DNA of 64,000 nucleotides from BOG-908 sp965198915 (GTDB lineage Bacteria > Pseudomonadota > Alphaproteobacteria > Acetobacterales > Acetobacteraceae). The stretch covers positions 1,116,001 through 1,180,000 of the forward strand of contig CBDAQC010000002.1 of assembly GCA_965198915.1 (NCBI GenBank). The letters are read 5' to 3'. This document shows, piece by piece, positions 37,746 through 45,626 of the stretch (position 1 is the first letter of the stretch; every line of letters begins with the position of its first letter). The notes beneath the pieces were generated by a model, which searched no databases, was not told where the DNA came from, and saw nothing but the letters and a program-made list of their open reading frames with translations. A program made the translations under genes and the position numbers.

Positions 37746-37939
37746 GGCGGGGTCCTGAAGTTGGGGCAAGGACGTCATCATCTCCGGAAGAGACGCGGAA
37801 GCTTCCGCTCCCTCGCTGAGGTCGCGGCGTGCGCTCGTCTGGAACGTAGGCGCGTTTGCAGGTGTGCAACACGCCTGGCGCCGGCGACGTGGGGAGCGTT
37901 CAGATCGTACCGTCGATAACGGGCGGTGCCTCTGCTTGC

Positions 37940-39349
37940 TTACCGCTCCGGCATGCTGTTGAACACGATGGTCCAACTCTCCTCGCTGGGCACCGCGCGC
38001 CCACCTACCGTGACCGGGTGGAAGCGCACCCGCCCCGAATCGAGCCAGGACTGGACCGACTTCCCAAAGGCGCTACCGCCGACTGCCTTGCGTATGTGGC
38101 AGAGGGTTGGCGCCCCATCCTCCTCGATCGTGCACTGAACGGTCACCGCACCCGGCCGGGTATCCTCGTAGGCGGGGGGGAACGCCGGCACGCCGCCGGC
38201 AACTACCGCCGAGGAGAACGGCCGATCCGGGGCTGCGTGCGCCGCGGGTGGGATGACCTGGCGGGCGATGATTGGCTGGACCGGCAGGCTGACCGCCGGC
38301 CTCGGCGCAGGCGCGGGGGGCACGGCGGCAAGCTCCGCCTTGCCGGCCTCGGCTTCGGCGGTTTCCTGCTGCTTAAGCTTGGCTGCGGCCAGTGCGGACG
38401 GGGATTCTTCAATGGTGACCGTCCAACTATGGGCGGCAGCCACGGGATGGCCGTGCAAAATCACCGGCCGGAAGCGCACATGGGCGTGGGCGAGCCAGGC
38501 GAGAGTGGCCGCAGCGAAAGCCGGCCCGCCTTTGGTGGCCGCCGCGTGGCAGGAAGAAGGGGTTCCGTCAGGCAGTATCTGGCAGTTGACGGCCACCCGG
38601 CCGGGACGGCCGTCCGCCGCCAGCTCCGCGGGATAGACAGGGTTGCCGCCGGTGACGGGCACGGGCGAGAAACTTTGGTCGGCGATTGCGGGCGGGGGTG
38701 CGGCGACTGCTATTGTAACGGGCACACTTGCCGCAGGCAGCTTGATGGGCAGCGCCGCCGTAGGCGGGACGGCAGGTGCTGTAGCAGCGGGCATGGCACG
38801 GACCGGGACCGCGCTGGCCACGGTAACTGCGGCTGACGTTGCTGCTGGCGGCGGTGCGGAGACGGGCTGGCCGGCAGGCATGGCCGTGACGGCCGGCGGG
38901 GCTTCGGCCGGCTTGGCGGGCACCGCGACAGCGTCGGTTTTCGCGGCGGCAACCTGCACCGGCGGAGCCGGCGCCGCGGTCGCGGGCTTGGCCGCCGCCA
39001 GTCTCGCTTGCGCAGCCGGTGGCGGCACCGTGGGCAGCGCCACCGTATGGCTTTCGCTGGCCACTTGCGCGGGCGGCGCTGCGCTGGTCGCGCCGAGTTC
39101 GCGGCCGAGGAAGACCGCGCCGCCTAATACCAGCAACCCCGCCCCGACCAGCGCCAGCGGCACGGCAGCCGGCATGGCTTTGGCAGAGCTGGGCTCGGTC
39201 GCCTGTACAGGCGGCACCAGGCCACGGCCGCAGTCGGGACACACGAAGGGCGAACCCAACGGCACCGTCAGCATGCGACCGGATCGCGCCACCTCGCATG
39301 TGGTTGTCTGCGTGCAAATCCCGGGTGTCTCGACCATTCTGACGAACAT
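37940..39349 (-). CDS. Zinc-ribbon / TM / tandem TonB-C-like protein (long paralogue)
   Basis: 469 residues. An N-terminal cytoplasmic head has four cysteines spaced C-x5-C-x18-C-x2-C (Cys12, 18, 37, 40), then one membrane helix (about 61-82). A long Ala/Pro-rich linker (about 90-225) follows, then two TonB C-terminal-like domains (about 228-315 and 380-465). Each carries a C-x10-C pair likely to form a periplasmic disulfide. The paralogue at 39499-40251 has the same head and one such domain. TonB-like domains usually contact TonB boxes or envelope partners; no exbB/exbD is nearby, so a classical TonB energising role is not supported. Start ATG 39349; ATG 39337 is an alternative. Confidence 0.7.
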   Translation of the reverse strand: MFVRMVETPGICTQTTTCEVARSGRMLTVPLGSPFVCPDCGRGLVPPVQATEPSSAKAMPAAVPLALVGAGLLVLGGAVFLGRELGATSAAPPAQVASESHTVALPTVPPPAAQARLAAAKPATAAPAPPVQVAAAKTDAVAVPAKPAEAPPAVTAMPAGQPVSAPPPAATSAAVTVASAVPVRAMPAATAPAVPPTAALPIKLPAASVPVTIAVAAPPPAIADQSFSPVPVTGGNPVYPAELAADGRPGRVAVNCQILPDGTPSSCHAAATKGGPAFAAATLAWLAHAHVRFRPVILHGHPVAAAHSWTVTIEESPSALAAAKLKQQETAEAEAGKAELAAVPPAPAPRPAVSLPVQPIIARQVIPPAAHAAPDRPFSSAVVAGGVPAFPPAYEDTRPGAVTVQCTIEEDGAPTLCHIRKAVGGSAFGKSVQSWLDSGRVRFHPVTVGGRAVPSEESWTIVFNSMPER

Positions 39350-39498
39350 CTCCTGGGAACTTATGAACCCAAAAACATACTATATCGTTAACGTAACAGA
39401 TACAGCACGTGTCCAGAGTTGCCACCATTTTGCGGCGATCGGGCGAGCCGGACGTAACCTTTTCGCAATGTGTGGTACGCCGGCAACCGGTGTGCGGG

Positions 39499-40251
39499 TC
39501 AGCGCCCGGCCGTCTTCGCAGGCAAAGATGTGCCGCTGAAATCCTCGAAGACCACGCGCCAGCGGTGGGCCAGGCTGGCCGGCACGCCGCCTCGCAGGCT
39601 GGGGCCGTAATGCACGGCCAGGTCTTGCAGCCAGACGATGGCGGCGGCCGAGAACGCGTCCGCCCCGCGGATATCGGTCACTTGGCAGGTCGGCCCGGAG
39701 GCTGCGGCCTCTACCGTGCAGTCCAGGGTAACCTGGCCAAACCTGGCCTCGCCTGGCAGATGCGCCGCAGGCTTGCTGGAGTCCACCGAAGGTAAGCGCG
39801 CAGGATAGGCGCGTTCGGAGACGAAGATCGGTGCCGGACGGGCAGGCGCCGGAGAAGATGGCTCGGGGGCCAGCCCGAGCGCCGTCTTCGCCTGGTGCAG
39901 GTTGGCACCGATATTGGCACTGGCGGCAGTCACCGCCGTGCCGACGGCGCTGCGCGCCCGGCCGGCCAGGTAGCCGACCCCAAGCGATACCAGCATTGCG
40001 GCCACCAGAACGCCCAGGCGCAGCATCGGCAGGACGAACGGCGGACCAGCGATCGAGCCGCGTCTTGGCGCGCGCAGCGGACCGGCACATTCCGGGCAGG
40101 TGAAAGGCTGGCTGAGCGGCACCTTGAGCAAAACGCGCTGCATGCCGATGGAGCAGTAATCCAGATTGCTGCATCGGCCCGGCGTCGTCTCACGATCCAG
40201 CCGTCGGCGCGGCCGGTTGGCCGCACCCGAGATGGCGTTTGCCTTAGTCAT
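39499..40251 (-). CDS. Zinc-ribbon / TM / single TonB-C-like protein (short paralogue)
   Basis: 250 residues. A basic N-terminus is followed by four cysteines with exactly the same spacing as the neighbour, C-x5-C-x18-C-x2-C (Cys27, 33, 52, 55). Then come a membrane helix (about 76-97), a Pro-rich linker and one TonB-C-like domain (about 145-240) with the C-x10-C pair. Start ATG 40251. The gene is upstream of its longer paralogue on the same strand, with 149 bp between, and divergent from rpmI. I cannot name a known family; a duplicated envelope-spanning sensor or scaffold is inference. Confidence 0.68.
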   Translation of the reverse strand: MTKANAISGAANRPRRRLDRETTPGRCSNLDYCSIGMQRVLLKVPLSQPFTCPECAGPLRAPRRGSIAGPPFVLPMLRLGVLVAAMLVSLGVGYLAGRARSAVGTAVTAASANIGANLHQAKTALGLAPEPSSPAPARPAPIFVSERAYPARLPSVDSSKPAAHLPGEARFGQVTLDCTVEAAASGPTCQVTDIRGADAFSAAAIVWLQDLAVHYGPSLRGGVPASLAHRWRVVFEDFSGTSLPAKTAGR

Positions 40252-40301
40252 GAAAGCGATTGTCTGAAAAAAGATCACGCACGCGTGCATAATACATGAA
40301 T

Positions 40302-40330
40302 TTGCATGCATCGCACCCTAGCCGTAACAA
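40302..40330 (+). promoter_or_regulatory. Candidate promoter of rpmI-rplT
   Basis: TTGCAT (40302-40307) is followed after 17 bases by TAACAA (40325-40330), about 200 bases upstream of rpmI. The -35 overlaps an 8-bp palindrome TGCATGCA (40303-40310), and a palindrome GCACGCGTGC lies ~15 bases upstream, between the divergent genes. Confidence 0.35.
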
Positions 40331-40528
40331 AATTTCCGGGTGTGACGCGCCCGGACGACAGGCACATCCGCGCGCGAGCCACGCTTGCACCCTCGCGCCG
40401 GCGCGGCTACAACCCCGCCCCTGTTCGCGCGTCCGGGCCTGTATGGGCATGCCCGGCCGCGACGCTCGTGTACGGCGCCCATCCGCGGCGGCCTATCGGC
40501 ACGGGGCCTACCTATAAGGAGTGTCGAA
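40331..40528 (+). promoter_or_regulatory. Structured 5' leader of rpmI-rplT
   Basis: About 200 bases without a gene, holding two clear stems: TCCGGG(40335-40340)/CCCGGA(40350-40355) and CCGGGC(40433-40438)/GCCCGG(40451-40456). L20 operons are often autoregulated through leader RNA; whether this leader binds L20 cannot be told from sequence. infC, the usual upstream partner, is absent here. Confidence 0.35.
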
Positions 40529-40732
40529 ATGCCCAAGATGAAGACGAAGTCTTCCGTCAAGAAGCGCTTCAAGATCACCGCCACCGGCAAGGTGCTGGCC
40601 GGCCCCGGCAAGAAGCGTCACAACCTCTCGGCGCGTCCGCAGAAGGCCATACGCAGCAACCGCGGCAGCCAGACCCTCACCCATGCGGACGGCCTGACCG
40701 TCAAGCAGTGGGCCCCCTACGGTCTCGGTTGA
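40529..40732 (+). CDS. rpmI: 50S ribosomal protein L35
   Basis: 67 residues, basic, with the L35 signature MPKMKTKSSVKKRFKITATG. Start ATG 40529 with AAGGAG at 40516-40521; frames open further upstream are not used. It is followed 14 bases later by rplT. Length is normal. Confidence 0.97.
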   Translation: MPKMKTKSSVKKRFKITATGKVLAGPGKKRHNLSARPQKAIRSNRGSQTLTHADGLTVKQWAPYGLG

Positions 40733-40746
40733 GCAGGAGCGCATAG

Positions 40747-41130
40747 ATGGCACGCGTCAAACGGGGCGTCACCGCCCACGCCCGTCACAAGAAGGTCCTC
40801 AAGCAAAGCAAGGGCTTCTTCGGACGGTCCTCGACCAACTACCGCATCGCGCTGGAGCGGCTCGAGAAGAGCCTGCAATACGCCTACCGCGACCGCCGGG
40901 TGAAGAAGCGCGAGTTCCGCGCCCTTTGGATCCAGCGCATCAACGCCGCGGTGCGCGAGCACGGCATCACCTATAGCCGCTTCATCCACGGGCTGAACCA
41001 GACCGGCATCGAGATGGACCGCAAGGTGCTGGCCGCCATCGCGTTCGACGATCCAGCCGCGTTTGCGGAGATCGTGCGCGCGGTGCAGGCGACGATGGAC
41101 GCGGCGGCGGAGCCGGCCGCGGCGGAGTAA
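40747..41130 (+). CDS. rplT: 50S ribosomal protein L20
   Basis: 127 residues. The basic N-terminal tail MARVKRGVTAHARHKKVLK is followed by the globular domain with the RRVKKREFRALWIQRINAA signature. It is an early assembly protein of the 50S subunit. Start ATG 40747 with AGGAG. The last ~10 residues are an Ala/Glu-rich extension. Repeat B5 begins directly at the stop codon. Confidence 0.97.
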   Translation: MARVKRGVTAHARHKKVLKQSKGFFGRSSTNYRIALERLEKSLQYAYRDRRVKKREFRALWIQRINAAVREHGITYSRFIHGLNQTGIEMDRKVLAAIAFDDPAAFAEIVRAVQATMDAAAEPAAAE

Positions 41131-41264
41131 GGAAGCCGTTCTTTTTCGAGAAAAAGAACCAAAAGCTTTTGCTCCGCTGTCGCGGACTGTCCTGAGAAGT
41201 CTGCGACAGCGTAGCAAAAGTCTTTTGCTTCTTTTCTTCAGAGAAGGCCTTTCTTCCTTCTTTT
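41131..41264. repeat. AT-rich inverted-arm repeat, copy B5
   Basis: The left arm (41131-41175) has GTTCTTTTTC/GAAAAAGAAC, and the right arm (41213-41264) the CTTCTTTTCTTCAGAGAAGG form. The core is itself an inverted repeat: CGCTGTCGCGGACT pairs with AGTCTGCGACAGCG (13 of 14). The element starts at the first base after the rplT stop and ends 14 bases before pheS. Confidence 0.87.
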
Positions 41265-41277
41265 AGGGTTCCAACCG

Positions 41278-42351
41278 ATGCCGGACGACCTGGACGACCT
41301 GCGCGCAGCCACCACCGCGTCGCTGTCGCAGGCCACCGACCTGCGGGCCTGGGACGCCATACGCGTGGGCGCGCTTGGCAAATCCGGCACGCTGACCACG
41401 CTGCTGAAGGAACTGGGCAAGACCGCCCCCGAGCAGCGCCGGGAACGCGGCGCGGCGCTCAACCGGTTGAAGGACGAGCTGGCCGCCGCCATCGAGGCGA
41501 GGCGGGTGGCGCTGGAGGCCGAGGCGCTGACGTCCAGGCTGGCCGCCGAGCGTATAGACATTACCTTGCCACCCCGGCCGGAGACGCCGGGCAGCCTGCA
41601 TCCGCTCAGCCGCACGCTCGAGGAGATCACCGCCATCTTCGGCGCCATGGGATTCCGTGTGGCCGAGGGTCCGGATGTGGAGAGCGACTGGCATAATTTC
41701 TCGGCACTCAACATCCCCGGCCACCACCCGGCGCGTGACGACCACGACACGTTTTACCTGCCCGGCGTGGGTGGTGGCCCGCCGCGCGTGCTGCGCACCC
41801 ACACCAGCCCCGTCCAGGTGCGCACCATGCTGGATCAGCCGCCGCCGATACGGGTGATCGTGCCCGGGCGCACCTACCGCGCGGACCACGACGCCACTCA
41901 CTCGCCGATGTTCCACCAGTGCGAAGGCCTGGTGATCGACCGCGACATCACGCTGGGCCACCTGAAAGGCTGCCTGACCGACTTCCTGCGCGCGTTCTTC
42001 GGCATCGCCAGCCTGCCGGTCCGCTTCCGCGCCAGCTACTTCCCCTTCACCGAGCCCAGCATGGAGGTCGATATCGGCTGGAGCCGCCGCACCGGCGAGA
42101 TTGGCAGCGGCACCGACTGGCTGGAGATACTCGGCAGCGGCATGGTGCACCCCAAGGTGCTGGCCAATTGCGGCATAGACCCGCGCCAGTGGCAGGGCTT
42201 CGCCTTCGGCATGGGCATGGAACGCATCACCATGCTGAAGCACGCCATCCCGGACCTGCGCCCGTTCTACGAGAGCGACCTGCGCTGGCTGCGACATTAC
42301 GCCACAAGCCCGTACAGCCCGGCCAGCCTGCACGAGGGCGTGGCAGGGTGA
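41278..42351 (+). CDS. pheS: Phenylalanyl-tRNA synthetase alpha subunit
   Basis: 357 residues, class II catalytic subunit. The N-terminal coiled-coil tRNA-binding arm spans about residues 1-90. Motif 2 is seen in FHQCEGLVIDRDITLGHLKG and motif 3 in GFAFGMGMERITMLKH; the Phe-binding FPFTEPSMEVDI is present. Start ATG 41278. The stop TGA overlaps the pheT start (GTGA), coupling the two subunits. Confidence 0.96.
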   Translation: MPDDLDDLRAATTASLSQATDLRAWDAIRVGALGKSGTLTTLLKELGKTAPEQRRERGAALNRLKDELAAAIEARRVALEAEALTSRLAAERIDITLPPRPETPGSLHPLSRTLEEITAIFGAMGFRVAEGPDVESDWHNFSALNIPGHHPARDDHDTFYLPGVGGGPPRVLRTHTSPVQVRTMLDQPPPIRVIVPGRTYRADHDATHSPMFHQCEGLVIDRDITLGHLKGCLTDFLRAFFGIASLPVRFRASYFPFTEPSMEVDIGWSRRTGEIGSGTDWLEILGSGMVHPKVLANCGIDPRQWQGFAFGMGMERITMLKHAIPDLRPFYESDLRWLRHYATSPYSPASLHEGVAG

Positions 42352-44804
42352 AGTTCCCACTCTCCTGGCTGCGCGCCCATCTCGACACGCAGGCGACGCT
42401 CGAGGCGATCACCACGACCCTCTCCGCGATCGGACTGGAGGTGGAAAGCGTGCACGACCGGGCCGCCAGCCTGGCTCCCTTCCGCACCGCGCGCATCATC
42501 GAGGCGGTGCAGCACCCCGATGCGGACCGGCTGCGGGTCTGCCGCGTGGATGCCGGCACCGGCGCCGAGATCGGCGTGGTATGCGGCGCGCCCAATGCGC
42601 GGACAGGTCTGCACGTGGTCTTTGCGCCGCCCGGCGCCTTCATCCCCGGGTCCGGCCTCACGCTGAAGGTCGGCAAGATACGCGGTGTCGAATCGGCCGG
42701 CATGCTGGTGAGCGCGCGCGAAATGGCGCTCGGCGACGAGCATGACGGCATCATGGAATTGCCGGACGGCACCCAAGTGGGGCAGCCTTACGCCGCCTGG
42801 GCCGGGTTGGACGACCCGGTGATCGAGATCGGCGTCACCCCCAACCGCGGCGATGCGCTCAGCGTGCGCGGCGTGGCGCGTGACCTGGCGGCCGCCGGCC
42901 TGGGCACGCTTAAGCCGTGGTCGGCACCGCGCGTGCCGCCGATGTTCGAGACACCGCTTGTCTGGTCGATCGACTGGGAGCAGGCGTGCCCCTGGGTGCT
43001 CGGCCGCAGCATACGCGGCGTGCGCAACGGCCCCAGCCCGGACTGGCTGAAGCAGCGCCTGGTCGCCATCGGCCTACGCCCGATCAGCGCGCTGGTCGAT
43101 ATCACCAACTTCTTCACCTACGATCTTGGCCGCCCTCTGCATGTCTTTGATGCCGAACGCATTGTCGGCAGCCAGCTCACCTTGCGGCGCGGTGCCGCCG
43201 ACAGCTTCCCCGCCCTGAACGGGCGGGAGGTGACGGCGGGTCCGGAAGACCTGGTCATCGCCGATGCAAGCGGCGCCATCTCGCTCGCCGGCATCATCGG
43301 CGGCGAGCCGACCGGCAGCACGGAGGCGACCACGCACGTGTTCCTGGAATGCGCGCTGTTCGACCCTGTGGTGATCGCACGCACCGGAAGGCGGCACCAG
43401 ATAAGCACGGATGCCCGCCAGCGCTTTGAACGCGGTATTGACCCGGCTTTGCTGCCCGACGCGGTAGAAGCCGCTACTGCGCTAATCCTGCAGCTTTGTG
43501 GCGGCGAACCCGGCACGGTCGTCTCGGCCGGTGCCGAGCCAGCCTGGCGCCGCCAGGCCAGCCTGCGTTTCGAGCGTATCGCGGGGCTGGGCGGCCTGGC
43601 TTTGCCGCCCGACCGGGCGCAGGACATCCTGGGCAAGCTGGGCTTCGTGTCTGTGACGCGCGACGCGGAGCACATCGTGGTGGACGTCCCGTCCTGGCGC
43701 AACGACGTGGCCAGTGCGGGCCATCTGGACCAGTCCGGAAGCCTCGATCCTGACCGCGCGCTTCAGGCCGCCGAAGGTGCCGCCCTGATCGAGCCGGAAT
43801 GCGACCTTCTCGAAGAGGTGCTGCGCATTGCCGGTCTGGACTCGATACCGTCCGTCTCCCTGCCGCGGGTGGACGCCGTGCCGCCGCCTGCCCTGAGCGC
43901 GCGGCAGTCGCGCACCGCCATGACGCGCCGGCTGCTGGCCGCACGTGGCCTGGCCGAATGCGTCACCTACAGCTTTCTGGCCAAGCAGGATGCCGCTCTT
44001 TTCGGCGCCACGCCGGACAGCCTGACGTTGAACAACCCGATTGCCGCGGACCTGGACCAGATGCGGCCCACGCCGCTGGTCAACCTGGCACAGGCCGCCG
44101 CCCGCAACGCAGCGCGCGGCGCCGGTCGCGCCGACATGTTCGAGATCGGTCCTGGTTTTGTGGAAGGCGGCCAGATCCTGGTGGCCGCCGCCTTGCGGGC
44201 TGGCGAAGCGCCACGCCATTGGGACGGCGGCGCCGAGGCCCCAGGGGCGATGTCCGCCAAGGCCGATGTCTGGGCCGTGCTGGCGGCCTGTGGCGTGCCG
44301 CTGGAGGCTGTCACCGTCACGCCCGACGCGCCGGCGCACTACCATCCCGGCAGGTCCGGCACGGTTCGGCAGGGGCCTAGGATCGTGCTGGCCTATTTCG
44401 GCGAGCTGCATCCGAGCCTGGCCGGCCAGATGTCGATCCCGTTGCCTGCCAGCGCCTGCGAGGTGTTTCTGGACGCGGTGGCCGATCCGAAGCGCCGCCG
44501 CCGCAACCCGGCGGAACTCCCTTCCCTTCAGCCGGTGGCGCGCGATTTCGCCTTCCTGGTGCCGGTGGACGTGGCTGCGGACGCGGTGCTGCGGGCCGCC
44601 CGTTCGGCCGACCGTAGTCTGATTGCCAGGGTCGGGCTGTTTGACGTGTTCGAGGGCGAGGTCCTGAAGCCGGGTCACAAATCCCTTGGCGTTGAGATTG
44701 TCTTTCAGCCGGTCGGGCGTACCATGCTAGAGGAAGACATTGAATCCGCGTCCAAGAAAGTGATCCAAGCTGTTGTCAAAGCGACGGGCGGCCAGCTTCG
44801 TTAG
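42348..44804 (+). CDS. pheT: Phenylalanyl-tRNA synthetase beta subunit
   Basis: 818 residues from GTG 42348. The N-terminal OB-fold tRNA-binding domain (about 40-150), B3/B4 editing region, B5, catalytic-like core and C-terminal anticodon-binding FDX-ACB domain are in order. About 30 extra residues (around LDQSGSLDPDRALQAAEG) lie between the PSWRND motif and DLLEEVLRIAGLD, where shorter homologues run directly on; I believe this is a lineage feature. It overlaps pheS by 4 bases. Confidence 0.96.
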   Translation: MKFPLSWLRAHLDTQATLEAITTTLSAIGLEVESVHDRAASLAPFRTARIIEAVQHPDADRLRVCRVDAGTGAEIGVVCGAPNARTGLHVVFAPPGAFIPGSGLTLKVGKIRGVESAGMLVSAREMALGDEHDGIMELPDGTQVGQPYAAWAGLDDPVIEIGVTPNRGDALSVRGVARDLAAAGLGTLKPWSAPRVPPMFETPLVWSIDWEQACPWVLGRSIRGVRNGPSPDWLKQRLVAIGLRPISALVDITNFFTYDLGRPLHVFDAERIVGSQLTLRRGAADSFPALNGREVTAGPEDLVIADASGAISLAGIIGGEPTGSTEATTHVFLECALFDPVVIARTGRRHQISTDARQRFERGIDPALLPDAVEAATALILQLCGGEPGTVVSAGAEPAWRRQASLRFERIAGLGGLALPPDRAQDILGKLGFVSVTRDAEHIVVDVPSWRNDVASAGHLDQSGSLDPDRALQAAEGAALIEPECDLLEEVLRIAGLDSIPSVSLPRVDAVPPPALSARQSRTAMTRRLLAARGLAECVTYSFLAKQDAALFGATPDSLTLNNPIAADLDQMRPTPLVNLAQAAARNAARGAGRADMFEIGPGFVEGGQILVAAALRAGEAPRHWDGGAEAPGAMSAKADVWAVLAACGVPLEAVTVTPDAPAHYHPGRSGTVRQGPRIVLAYFGELHPSLAGQMSIPLPASACEVFLDAVADPKRRRRNPAELPSLQPVARDFAFLVPVDVAADAVLRAARSADRSLIARVGLFDVFEGEVLKPGHKSLGVEIVFQPVGRTMLEEDIESASKKVIQAVVKATGGQLR

Positions 44805-44816
44805 GCCGGAAGGCCT

Positions 44817-45467
44817 GTGACGAGCCCCTTTGCAGACCCTTTTGGGACGCCCGAGCCGGCAGGCGGCTCAGTGCTGGCGACGTTGGCCGGCGAAGTGGCG
44901 CACGAACTGAACAACGTACTGACCGTGATCACCGGCAACCTCGCCTTGGCCGAACGCCATGCGGCGGGCAACGCGAAGCTGGTCCGGCTGCTGAACAACA
45001 TGCGCCTGGCAGCGGAACGCGGCGCCAGGCTGACGAACGACCTGCTGGCCCTGACCCCGGGTTCGAAGGCCGAGGCCGAGTTCGGCAGCCAGATGAGCGA
45101 GGACGCGCCGGGCCAGACCAGGCGTATCCTGGTTGTCGAGGACGATCTGCTGGTGGCCGAAGTTGCGGTGGCCGCTTTCGAGGACATGGGCCACCTGGTC
45201 GATCATAGCGAGAACGCCGCGGGCGCGCTGGAGCGTTTGCGCGGCACGAGTTTCGACCTGGTGTTCTCCGATATCGTGATGCCGGGCGGCATGAGCGGCA
45301 TCGAACTTGCCGAGGTGATCGCCGAGACCTACCCGAGCCTGCCTGTCCTGCTTGCCACTGGCTACAGCAGCGCTGCCCTGGCGCAGGGTGCGCTGCGTTT
45401 TCCGGTTCTGGCCAAGCCTTACGGGATGGAGGAACTGTCCCGCCGGGTGTCGCAGATGCTGGGGTGA
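44817..45467 (+). CDS. HisKA dimerisation domain fused to a receiver domain, lacking the kinase ATPase domain
   Basis: 216 residues from GTG 44817. Residues ~20-80 are a histidine-kinase H-box region (VAHELNNVLTVITGNL, His29). Residues ~103-216 are a full receiver domain with acidic pair EDD, phosphoacceptor Asp152 in FSDIVMP, and Lys200 in LAKPY. The HATPase domain expected between them is reduced to ~20 residues, so the protein cannot autophosphorylate. It may be a phosphorelay or dominant regulator, or a decayed hybrid kinase; the intact frame and good start (GGAAGG upstream) favour function. It begins 12 bases after pheT. Confidence 0.8.
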   Translation: MTSPFADPFGTPEPAGGSVLATLAGEVAHELNNVLTVITGNLALAERHAAGNAKLVRLLNNMRLAAERGARLTNDLLALTPGSKAEAEFGSQMSEDAPGQTRRILVVEDDLLVAEVAVAAFEDMGHLVDHSENAAGALERLRGTSFDLVFSDIVMPGGMSGIELAEVIAETYPSLPVLLATGYSSAALAQGALRFPVLAKPYGMEELSRRVSQMLG

Positions 45468-45626
45468 CAGCGGGAGCGAGGCGGTCTGGGTTCCTCTTGG
45501 GACAGACCCACACGCTTTCGCGAAACGGCCACTCGGGCAAGGGAAAGGTTTCTCGCGGCTTTGCAAAAAGAAGGGCCGCGCGTCCCTTCCCCTCCCCACA
45601 ACGCCAGTTTGCGCCTAACTAGCCGC

